From: Stieleria varia
Lineage (GTDB): Bacteria; Planctomycetota; Planctomycetia; Pirellulales; Pirellulaceae
Direction of reading: 5' to 3'
Length of the DNA: 64,000 nt
NCBI RefSeq assembly: GCF_038443385.1
Contig: NZ_CP151726.1
Span: 992,001-1,056,000, forward strand
The position numbers and the translations under genes are program-made. Shown piece by piece: positions 53,969 to 64,000 of this stretch (positions are counted from its first letter, which is position 1; every line of letters begins with the position of its first letter). The notes below the pieces were generated by a model, which saw only the letters and a program-made list of their open reading frames with translations, had not been told where the DNA came from and made no database searches.

Positions 53969-56401
53969 TCATTCGGTCGGTAATTCGAACAGCGGCGACG
54001 CGATGCCCGACGAGTCGACTTGCCATGGAGTCCACAAGATGAAGGGATCTTCGGTTTTTAAGTCGCTTTTTCGTGGCGGGATTTCGGTCGTTTCGAGTTT
54101 CACCAAATCAATGTCGAATCGTTTGCCCAAATCATCAATGTCTCGGGCCAACTCCGCCTCCAGTTCTTCGCGGTCCGACTGCAGCATCTCCAAGGCCTCC
54201 TCGGCGCGGCGAATGTCATCCTTTTGTTGCGTCGCTCGACCGATCCCACGGGCTGCCGTCGCCACCCCTGATCGCCGCCCGCCCATGAAAGCGCCCAGGA
54301 TCGATGAGCCGACCGTGACCAACGACGACCACTTTGCCTGTCCGTACTGTGCCTCTTCGCGTTCGATGCGATCTTCTGCGGTTCGCATCTTGCTCTCCAA
54401 AGATTTGATTTTGGAGTCGATCTTGTCCCGCAGTTTTTCCATCTCCAGGTCACGCTTCTCACGCAACTGCTGCTGAAAGAACAAACGTGCCTCCGCCTCG
54501 CTGCTGCCTCCCGGTGCATAGCCCTTCAGCATCGGACACTCGTAGAGCGTCATGTAACAGTGGCGGTACAAGTAATCCTTGAACTGGGACTTGTAAGATC
54601 GAAACTTGGACTTGCTGCGAAGGTCGTCGGGCAGATCGCTGAAGGCAAAGTCCGTCTCCGGTTCGTCCAGTAAGTCTGCGTCCTTGGACATCGGCTCGCT
54701 CTGTTCCCAAAGCTCCTCCGGGACTCCTTTGCCGCAGCGAACGATTCGAAACGTATCTGTCCATTCATCCAGATCCGCACTGGCACGGATGAAGTGCATG
54801 GAGCCCTCCGCGGCCACGGCGGGGCGATACACCAGTTGGTTTCCGGGCCTCGGTGCCAGGGAAACACCGAGGAATTTTTCATCGACACCCGATGGAACCA
54901 CCGGCCGAGTGACAGCCGCGGGTTCGCTGGCCATCGAGTCGTTTCCAGCGGCCTGTTTGGCATCCGCGGCCGCCTTGCGATCGGCCATCAACGTCGTGAT
55001 CTGGCGTCGCGCCAGTGGTCCGGCTAAGAACGACATCGCCCATCGTGTTTGAAAGGTCACCGGGTAGTCGTTGTGAACGTTGTTCATCATGAAGACACGA
55101 TTGCCCAGCCCAGCCAGGATCCGTTCCATCTCGTTTCGATCGAACGCTTGTCCTGCTTGCCCCGCTGCTCCCTCCAGCCCCTCCAAGACGCGGGCCTTGT
55201 CACGTTCGGTTTGCAATCGACCCAAGAACCAAGTTCCGATGTTCGACAATCCCTTGTAATCCAAGTCCACCGGATTTTGAGTCGCCAGTGTGATGCCCAA
55301 GCCGAACGCACGAGCCTGCTTGAGCAAGGTCAGCATCGGTGGCTTGGATGGCGGATTGGCTACAGGCGGAAAGTATCCGGCGACTTCGTCCATGTAGAAC
55401 ATCGCACGCAGCGAACTGGTTCCGCTCTGCGTCCGCATCCAGCCGACCAATTCGTTCAACAAGATCGTGACAAAGAACATCCGTTCGCTGTCCGTCAGAT
55501 GCGCGATCGAGATGATCGATACCCTCGGCTTGCCCTCCGGTGTGTACAGCAACCGACTGATCGACAACGATTCACCCTCAAGCCAGGAGGCAAAGGCGGG
55601 CGAAGCGAGCAGGTTGTTCAGTTTCATCGCCAGCTTGGCACGATTGGCCGCCGGCATGAACGTTTCCAAATCGATCACGCCGATGCGAGTGATGGGCGGA
55701 GATTGAATCAAGCGAATCAGTTGAGCGATGCCCACATCGTGTCCTTCACGCCACTGGTGCGACAGGATCGATGAAAGCAAGATGTGTTCGGTCGACGTCA
55801 GTGGGTCCGCATCCATCCCCATCAAGGTCAACAAGCCGGACACCGCGCCAGTGACGCGTTCGCCGAGCATCTCGGAGTCGTTGATCGTTTCGGCCGACGG
55901 AGCGTCAAAGCTTTTCAAGACCGTCAATGGCAATCCGATATTGCTGCCCGGTGTGTAGATGGCGATGTCCACCGATTCCTTGAGCTTACGCACGCGATCG
56001 GGCGACTGACCCCACGAAGCCAAACCATCGCGCCAAGCCGTAGCCGTCTTTTCGGCGAACTGCTCCAGCGTCAGCCCTTTGCGTGTCGCTTCGCCTTGTT
56101 CCAACCATGGCAGGAAATCCGACGGTTTCATGTCGGGAAACGTCAGCAACAGGTTGGCCAAGTCGCCCTTGGGATCGATGCAGATCGCCGGAATGCCGTC
56201 GATCGCGGCTTCCTCCAACAGGGACAGACAGAGTCCCGTCTTGCCGCTGCCGGTCATTCCGACGCACATCGCGTGAGTGCACAGGTCCTTGGCGTCGTAC
56301 ATCAACAAGCTGTCCTGCAGCTCGCCGGATGTCATGTCGAAATGCCGTCCAAGATAAAACGACGCGAGTTTTTCGAATTGATCGGGTGACGGAATGGCCA
56401 T
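53969..56401 (-). CDS. HerA/FtsK-like ATPase with C-terminal coiled coil
   Basis: 810 residues. P-loop VGMTGSGKTGLCLS (48-55), Walker B-like YMDEVAGYFPP, an Arg-finger-like LKQARAFGLGITLATQNPVD (typical HerA/VirB4/FtsK-like ending) and GNRVFMMNNVHND define a DUF853/DUF87-type ATPase. From about 660 there is a long coiled-coil (EKRDLEMEKLRDKIDSKIKS, LESKMRTAEDRIEREEAQYG), a Gly-rich hydrophobic segment (VGSSILGAFMGGRRSGVA), a second helix (EALEMLQSDREELEAELARD) and a short C-terminal beta end. It may move DNA or peptides; operon-like pairing with recQ suggests a DNA role, but that is inference. Confidence 0.85.
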   Translation of the reverse strand: MAIPSPDQFEKLASFYLGRHFDMTSGELQDSLLMYDAKDLCTHAMCVGMTGSGKTGLCLSLLEEAAIDGIPAICIDPKGDLANLLLTFPDMKPSDFLPWLEQGEATRKGLTLEQFAEKTATAWRDGLASWGQSPDRVRKLKESVDIAIYTPGSNIGLPLTVLKSFDAPSAETINDSEMLGERVTGAVSGLLTLMGMDADPLTSTEHILLSSILSHQWREGHDVGIAQLIRLIQSPPITRIGVIDLETFMPAANRAKLAMKLNNLLASPAFASWLEGESLSISRLLYTPEGKPRVSIISIAHLTDSERMFFVTILLNELVGWMRTQSGTSSLRAMFYMDEVAGYFPPVANPPSKPPMLTLLKQARAFGLGITLATQNPVDLDYKGLSNIGTWFLGRLQTERDKARVLEGLEGAAGQAGQAFDRNEMERILAGLGNRVFMMNNVHNDYPVTFQTRWAMSFLAGPLARRQITTLMADRKAAADAKQAAGNDSMASEPAAVTRPVVPSGVDEKFLGVSLAPRPGNQLVYRPAVAAEGSMHFIRASADLDEWTDTFRIVRCGKGVPEELWEQSEPMSKDADLLDEPETDFAFSDLPDDLRSKSKFRSYKSQFKDYLYRHCYMTLYECPMLKGYAPGGSSEAEARLFFQQQLREKRDLEMEKLRDKIDSKIKSLESKMRTAEDRIEREEAQYGQAKWSSLVTVGSSILGAFMGGRRSGVATAARGIGRATQQKDDIRRAEEALEMLQSDREELEAELARDIDDLGKRFDIDLVKLETTEIPPRKSDLKTEDPFILWTPWQVDSSGIASPLFELPTE

Positions 56402-56598
56402 GGTCAGTCGTGTGATCGTTGAGAAGAGAAACCGAGATTTGCAGGATTTTAGCAGTTTCTCCGGAAATCGGTATCATGCGACGATTCCGCCGCGGTGGCG
56501 TTCGCGGGTGGTGTTCGCAATGCGTGCCCAAGCGGTATCCTGTGCATTCCTTTGACGGAACATCGTGAACTGAAAATCCAACCCCGCGAGATGAAACC

Positions 56599-57438
56599 GT
56601 GTTAGATCTGTACGACAAAATCGAAGACGCTTGTGCGGCGATTCGTGAAGTATTCGCCGACAAGCCGACCGTTGCCATCATTTTGGGGACAGGCCTGGGC
56701 GGACTGGTGGATCAGATCGATGTCCGCGCGACGATCGACTACGGAGACATTCCCCATTTTCCAAAGTCGACCGCAACCAGCCACGCGGGTCGATTGGTAT
56801 GCGGTTATCTCAACGGCGTGTGTGTGATGGCGATGGAAGGCCGATTTCACATGTACGAAGGCTACCCGCTGAAGCAAATCACGCTACCGGTGCGTGTCTT
56901 CAATGCCCTCGGCGCTGAGTTGCTGATCGTCAGTAACGCGTGTGGCGGATTGAATCCGTATTTCAAGGGCGGCGATATCATGGTGATCGAAGATCAGATC
57001 AATCTGATGGGCGACAACCCGTTGATCGGCATCAACGACGATCGCTTGGGACCACGCTTTCCCGACATGTGCGAACCGTACGATCAACAGTGGGTCGATC
57101 GCACGATCGAGTTGGCACGCCGGCAGGGAATTGGTGTTCACAAAGGAGTCTTCGTCGCCGTCGCCGGTCCAAACCTGGAAACGCGCGCGGAGTACCGTTT
57201 CCTGAGATTGATCGGCGCCGACGTGGTCGGCATGAGCACGGTCCCCGAAACGATCGTCGCCGTCCACTGTGGATTAAAGGTCGTCGGCCTCAGCGTGATC
57301 ACCGACATGTGCTTGCCCGACATGCTGAAACCGGCCGACGTGGCGGAGATCATCGCCACCGCCAACGAAGCCGCCCCAAGACTACTGACCATCGTCAGCG
57401 AAATCGTCACCCAAGCCGGCCAAACCCGATTGGCGTAA
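56599..57438 (+). CDS. punA: Purine-nucleoside phosphorylase
   Basis: 279 residues, the trimeric PNP size. IILGTGLGGLVDQI (phosphate loop), HFPKSTATSHAGRLVCG, MEGRFHMYEGYPLKQITLPV (phosphate His and purine site), IVSNACGGLNPYF, VAGPNLETRAEYRFLRLIGA, DVVGMSTVPETIVAVHCGLK and GLSVITDMCLP are all family motifs. It cleaves purine ribosides with phosphate in salvage. GTG start at 56599. A family G-like hairpin follows at 57449. Confidence 0.95.
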   Translation: MLDLYDKIEDACAAIREVFADKPTVAIILGTGLGGLVDQIDVRATIDYGDIPHFPKSTATSHAGRLVCGYLNGVCVMAMEGRFHMYEGYPLKQITLPVRVFNALGAELLIVSNACGGLNPYFKGGDIMVIEDQINLMGDNPLIGINDDRLGPRFPDMCEPYDQQWVDRTIELARRQGIGVHKGVFVAVAGPNLETRAEYRFLRLIGADVVGMSTVPETIVAVHCGLKVVGLSVITDMCLPDMLKPADVAEIIATANEAAPRLLTIVSEIVTQAGQTRLA

Positions 57439-57448
57439 CACGTAGCCT

Positions 57449-57463
57449 CGTCTCTCCTAGACG
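57449..57463. terminator. Family G hairpin after punA
   Basis: CGTCT-CTCCT-AGACG, with flanking CACGTAGC.TCGTCTCTCCTAGACGCGAA sequence matching the CACGTAGAAGCGTCTCTCC element after rpoZ. 11 bp after the punA stop. No U-run. Confidence 0.4.
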
Positions 57464-57482
57464 CGAAATGTATCGCTAAGCA

Positions 57483-57899
57483 ATGTTATTCAATCCCATT
57501 GGGGTTGGCAGACAAAGGCAATGTGCTCATGGGATGAAACAAGTTTGCGATAATTGTCCGGCGGTTGATTTGGGAACGTACGAAGAGAAATCGAATACCT
57601 TTACTCCGACACGGTTTAGATTTCTGGCATCCGTCGATTGGCAAGAGCGAAACGGCCAAATGGTGCCGGTCAAGTACTCGGACAAGGCTTTAATGATCAG
57701 GGCTACGGCAGATCCCGCTGCACCAGCGAACGCAAAGGAAGTTCGGGTCTCTGAGAGTGAGGTGACGTTGAAATGGCAGTCCGTCAATGAGGAGGTCGAT
57801 CCATCCGAATTCGACCACAAGTCATTTGGTTCACCAGCAGAGGCGCGCGAGTTGGAGATCCAGGCAAATCCCACGGTCAAGGAGCTTGAGGATCGGTGA
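57483..57899 (+). CDS. Hypothetical protein
   Basis: 138 residues from ATG 57483, or 121 from ATG 57534 (MKQVCDNCPAVDLGTYEE), which has GGG three bases upstream. No signal peptide or membrane segment. Protein-like sequence of charged and beta-type segments (PTRFRFLASVDWQERNGQMV, SESEVTLKWQSVNEEVDPSE), with CDNC as the only Cys motif. Not recognised. It has a start shortly after the family G element. Confidence 0.5.
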   Translation: MLFNPIGVGRQRQCAHGMKQVCDNCPAVDLGTYEEKSNTFTPTRFRFLASVDWQERNGQMVPVKYSDKALMIRATADPAAPANAKEVRVSESEVTLKWQSVNEEVDPSEFDHKSFGSPAEARELEIQANPTVKELEDR

Positions 57900-58070
57900 T
57901 GATGCACCCGCAGTATCAAAGCATGATGCGGGAAGTGGCAATCGTATGACGCTGTAAAACGCTTTGAGCCATGACGCGTGAGAGAACGTCCAGCTGAGGT
58001 CGGCGAATCGTCGACCAAATACCAGCTCGACGCGCGAGTGAGCGACTGGATGTGCGTTCAAAACAATCAT

Positions 58071-58146
58071 GGCTCCCCTCTCCCCCAAATCCTGGCGAGC
58101 CTAAGCGAGCCAGGATTTGGGGGAGAGGGGCTGGGGGTGAGGGGGC
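58071..58146 (+). repeat. Family B hairpin repeat, copy 2
   Basis: GGCTCCCCTCTCCCCC left arm, palindromic core AAATCCTGG..CCAGGATTT, right arm GGGGGAGAGGGG and tail CTGGGGGTGAGGGGG. Same layout as 25948-26024. Confidence 0.8.
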
Positions 58147-58241
58147 AACGCGTACAGGCAAGTATGCTTGCCGAAGAATAGGTTTGAGACACCTCACAGA
58201 CAATTTCAAAGTGAATCAGATCATTAGTTTCGATCGGTTTC

Positions 58242-58320
58242 AGCCCCTCACCCCCAGCCCCTCTCCCCACAAAGTAAGGCAAGCAGCACTTGCCTTACTT
58301 TGTGGGGAGAGGGGAGCCAT
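58242..58320 (-). repeat. Family B hairpin repeat, copy 3 (inverted)
   Basis: Reverse orientation of copies 1 and 2: tail CCCCTCACCCCCAGCCCC then CTCTCCCC, core AAAGTAAGGCAAGC..CTTGCCTTACTTT, and GGGGAGAGGGGAGCCAT. The core differs completely from the others but is still a perfect palindrome. Confidence 0.8.
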
Positions 58321-58498
58321 GTTCTGCGACGTTGATCTAAGCCGGACGTTTTCGTGAGCGGCCGGGTCTTGCCCCCATCGAACATCTTTCTCAATGTGTA
58401 AAACACGTCGCATGACGGCCCAGCGTTTCAGACGCATGACACCACCCAACGCTCTGTCCGGTGCCGTTACGGCCCACGCAGATAACGGATTCACTTGC

Positions 58499-61432
<2,934 letters not shown>

Positions 61433-61455
61433 CGTTTAACTAGCGTGATATCCCA

Positions 61456-64000
61456 TTATGCGAGAGCCTCACCGGTCGTTGTCTCCTGATCATCCAGTGC
61501 CTGTTGTTCCTTGTCCATGATTTCCTCCAGTGAGTCCTGATCGTCACTGTGCACTCCTTGCATGATGAGCATCGGATCAAGTGATTTCCAAAGCGGTAGT
61601 TGTGTCAGTAGTCCTGAAAGCAGGAAACCGCCTCGCAATGCCCAAGCGACGATGCCGACGGTGAAACCACCTGTGGCAACTCCGACCGATCCCACCATCA
61701 CCTTTTCGCTGGCCAATAGCAAATCAATCTCTCTCTGTTGTTGATCCAGTTGTTTCCAAATCTCTCCTGTGTCACTCAATGCCGCATACTGCTCGGTCAA
61801 TCCCGCCGCGTCGAGAACGAAAACCGAGCTTCGAGAATCACTGTCCGTCGAGATCCTTGCTGCTGTGTTTGTCGTACTGGAAACCGGAGCAGACAGTGCA
61901 CGTCGCGTCAGGGAGGCATCGATTTCGAAATCTAAAACGAACACGCCGTCTTCGCTGTCGGACTCATCGGCTGCCAAGACGACTTCGACACCTGGAGATT
62001 CAACAATCACTAACCCGGTTTCCGGTGATTCGGTTGTCGGGATGACAACCAACACTGGTGCTTCCTCGATCACTTCATCGGCGGCATCGGCTTCTCTCAA
62101 TGAGTCGCCCTCGCCCGGATCGATAGGCTCGGTCGGTGCTGCGGCGATCGCATTGACTGGTGGGGCGATGACGATTGTGACCGTTGCAACATTACTGCTG
62201 AGGGCACCGTCAGAGGCTTGCCATTGAAACGTGACGTTTCCAAAAAAGTTGTCTTGCGGCGTGAAGGTAAACGAACCATCCGGACTGAGCTGCAAACTCC
62301 CCGTCTCGGGAGCCGTTACCAGTGCGGCGATCAAGTTGGTTGAATCGACATCCGAGCTGGCATTCTGAAACAGCGAGGGTCCGACGACAATCCTGTCTGT
62401 GAAGGGCACCGTACGACGGCTGTCTCTGAGCTGAGGCGCGTCATTGACATTGGAAACGGTGATGTCGAATGTCGTCGATGCGAACTGGGGAGGACCGTCG
62501 CTGGCGAGGACTTCAATGCTGACGGTCCCCACCGCCGCATTGCCAGGGGTTCCACTAAAGGTTTGCGTGGCAGCATTGAATGTGAGCCAACCAGGCAACC
62601 CGCCTCCACCGACGGTGCGTGCGTAGTAGGTGATGGGATCACCATCGGGATCGACGAAGGTTCCAGCCGGTAGAGTGAAGCCAAACGGTTGGTCTTCCAC
62701 CGCAAACTGATCACTGGGTGCCGTTTGCAGTTGAACGGGTTGATTGGGGGCCGCGATGGTTGGAGTCGGAGCCGATGTCATCTGTTCCGTCGTTCCCTGT
62801 CCATCGAGATAGGTGATTTCAACGGTGATCTGCTGACCGCCATCCGCAGTGGTCAGCACGTAAGTTTGATTGGTCGCCCCGCCGATGATCGTACCGCCGC
62901 GATACCACTGAAAACTTGGCGGGGATAAACCGTCGACATCCTGGACGGCTGAGATCACCGCAGTCAACGTCTGTCCAATCTCGATGTTTCCAGAGATAGT
63001 CACGTTCCCCGTGGGGACATCGTTCACACTGGCCACCGGCGGCGTTGATGCAGATGTGAGCGTTTCGGTGAATCCCTGACCGTCCACAAAGCTGACCGTC
63101 ACCGCGATCACTTGTGCCACGTCAGGGTCATCAAGCAAATAAGTCGGGGACGTTGACACGACGGTTCCGCCACGCGTCCATTGAAATCCGAAAGTGCCCA
63201 GTCCATCAGCATCAGTGACTCCAGACGTATCGACCGAAAGAGTCTGATCCTCCGTCGCGGTACCAATGATTAGCGGAGCACCGGTCGCAGCGTCATTCCC
63301 AGCCGTCACATTGCCCGTCGCAGCCGATGTCAGCGATTCGTTGAATCCCTGTCCGTCGGTGAAGTTCAACTCGACACTGATCGGCTGTCCCACATCGTCA
63401 TCACTCAGCGTGTAGGTCGAAGCGGTTGAAACCACTGTCGCGCCGCGTCTCCACTGATAGGTGAATGCGCCCAATCCGTCCGCGTCGGAGATACCAGACG
63501 TATCGACCGAAAGGGTTTGGTTCTCTGCCGCTGAGCCGACAATCACGGGAGCCCCGGTGGCTGGATCATTCACGGCGGTGACGTTACCCGTCGCGGCCGA
63601 CGTCAGCGATTCGCTGAACCCTTGCCCGTCCACGTAGTTCACCACGGCTTGGATGGACTGCCCGACGTCGATGTCGCTCAGAGTGTAAGTCGATGCGGTG
63701 GAGACGACCGTTGTGCCACGCTTCCACAGAAAACTAAAGGTCCCCAATCCGTCCGCGTCAGCGATCGCAGATGTGTTCAGCGAAAGCGTTTCGTTCTCGG
63801 CAATCGTGCCGACGATTACCGGTGCACCGGTTGGAGCATCGTTGGTTTTGGAGACCGAAACACTGCGAGACAGAACGTTGCTCGTGTCGGTACCGTCAAA
63901 GACAGTCACATTCAACGTTCGCGAAGTCAGATCAGGCGTGTCACTGGTGTTTTGAAAGGTGACGTTTCGTAGGGCCGCTTGGTATGCCGCCACGGTGGCA
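61456..64000 (-). CDS. Large surface protein with Ig-like/cadherin-like repeats (5' end outside window)
   Basis: At least 845 residues; the frame is open to the window end, so the real start is beyond it. Four tandem repeats of about 93 residues (DADGLGAFTYQWRRGATVVS, FTDGQGFNESLTSAATGNVT) are visible, matching bacterial Ig-like repeats. Next come a putative-Ig/cadherin-like domain (FVDPDGDPITYYARTVGGGG, LPGWLTFNAATQTFSGTPGN) and a VCBS-like unit (NASSDVDSTNLIAALVTAPE, FFGNVTFQWQASDG). The C-terminal 100 residues have a hydrophobic segment (VGSVGVATGGFTVGIVAWAL) and an acidic tail. Probably a long surface adhesin. Confidence 0.88.
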   Translation of the reverse strand, partial: ATVAAYQAALRNVTFQNTSDTPDLTSRTLNVTVFDGTDTSNVLSRSVSVSKTNDAPTGAPVIVGTIAENETLSLNTSAIADADGLGTFSFLWKRGTTVVSTASTYTLSDIDVGQSIQAVVNYVDGQGFSESLTSAATGNVTAVNDPATGAPVIVGSAAENQTLSVDTSGISDADGLGAFTYQWRRGATVVSTASTYTLSDDDVGQPISVELNFTDGQGFNESLTSAATGNVTAGNDAATGAPLIIGTATEDQTLSVDTSGVTDADGLGTFGFQWTRGGTVVSTSPTYLLDDPDVAQVIAVTVSFVDGQGFTETLTSASTPPVASVNDVPTGNVTISGNIEIGQTLTAVISAVQDVDGLSPPSFQWYRGGTIIGGATNQTYVLTTADGGQQITVEITYLDGQGTTEQMTSAPTPTIAAPNQPVQLQTAPSDQFAVEDQPFGFTLPAGTFVDPDGDPITYYARTVGGGGLPGWLTFNAATQTFSGTPGNAAVGTVSIEVLASDGPPQFASTTFDITVSNVNDAPQLRDSRRTVPFTDRIVVGPSLFQNASSDVDSTNLIAALVTAPETGSLQLSPDGSFTFTPQDNFFGNVTFQWQASDGALSSNVATVTIVIAPPVNAIAAAPTEPIDPGEGDSLREADAADEVIEEAPVLVVIPTTESPETGLVIVESPGVEVVLAADESDSEDGVFVLDFEIDASLTRRALSAPVSSTTNTAARISTDSDSRSSVFVLDAAGLTEQYAALSDTGEIWKQLDQQQREIDLLLASEKVMVGSVGVATGGFTVGIVAWALRGGFLLSGLLTQLPLWKSLDPMLIMQGVHSDDQDSLEEIMDKEQQALDDQETTTGEALA
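62750..64000 (-). repeat. Tandem Ig-like coding repeats of about 275 bp
   Basis: Blocks such as CCCTGTCCGTCGGTGAAGTT recur about every 275-280 bp (near 62790, 63070, 63345 and 63625). The unit encodes the GQGF(N/S)E(S/T)LTSAAT repeat of the surface protein; more copies likely lie beyond the window. Confidence 0.75.

Larger units (their letters stand above)
57900..58498. other. 600-bp gap with two inverted family B repeats
   Basis: No gene supported. The two repeat copies (58071 and 58242) are 95 bp apart in opposite orientation, so they could fold together into a large hairpin. The remainder is plain intergenic sequence before the convergent histidine kinase gene. Confidence 0.6.

Overview
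The window looks like chromosome from a planctomycete of the Pirellulaceae (Rhodopirellula or Stieleria type). Several traits point there: a sulfatase fused to a glycoside hydrolase, a prepilin-like protein with a planctomycete-style N-terminal methylation motif, an ECF-like sigma factor followed by a zinc-finger Ser/Thr kinase, a giant Ig/cadherin-repeat surface protein, a WD40 secreted protein, GYF_2 and DUF1028 proteins, frequent GTG/TTG starts, and many short palindromic intergenic repeats. This is inference from gene content; no rRNA or tRNA gene was recognised.

Layout. 1-8.4 kb: 3' part of a sulfatase-GH43 fusion (+), a DUF1444-like protein and a methyltransferase (-), an anti-sigma-like membrane protein (+), a PaaK-like adenylate-forming ligase and a GYF_2-SUFU protein (-). 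8.7-17.5 kb: a pseudopilin-like protein (+), a membrane protein / small membrane protein / RsmF-like RNA methylase operon (-), an LptD-like outer-membrane protein followed by diacylglycerol kinase (+), and a small secreted protein (-). 18-23.1 kb: a divergent pair made of a secreted papain-like predicted peptidase (-) and a 917-aa STAND (NB-ARC) NTPase with a TIR/DUF4062-like N-terminus and TPR tail (+). The pair shares a 255-bp intergenic region with a 19-bp tandem direct repeat and is the best candidate here for an undescribed (possibly defence) system.

23.1-28.5 kb: DUF1028 protein, a small acidic protein, an internally deleted HugZ-family pseudogene, TylF-like and Methyltransf_11-like methyltransferases and a GT4 glycosyltransferase (probable glycan or metabolite decoration). 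28.7-33.2 kb: a housekeeping run aroF-tpiA-secG-yicC-gmk-rpoZ. 33.3-41.7 kb: two related small membrane proteins, a DUF1579 protein, the ECF sigma / sensor kinase module flanked by directly repeated ~90-bp elements, a WD40 protein and a small membrane protein.

42-48.2 kb: a complete oligopeptide ABC importer operon (oppA-B-C-D-F order, minus strand). 48.4-51.4 kb: two overlapping glycosyltransferase-like genes sharing a Cys-containing N-terminal domain, the first with REP-like repeats inserted in frame. 51.4-56.4 kb: a nest of three repeat families, then recQ and a HerA-like ATPase (minus strand, probably co-transcribed). 56.6-64 kb: purine nucleoside phosphorylase, a small hypothetical, a repeat-rich gap, a hybrid histidine kinase with two HPt domains, and the C-terminal part of a large repeat adhesin cut by the window end.

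At least seven families of short palindromic repeats were seen by eye (called A-G below). They sit mostly in intergenic gaps, but one lies inside a coding sequence and one at a gene 3' end.
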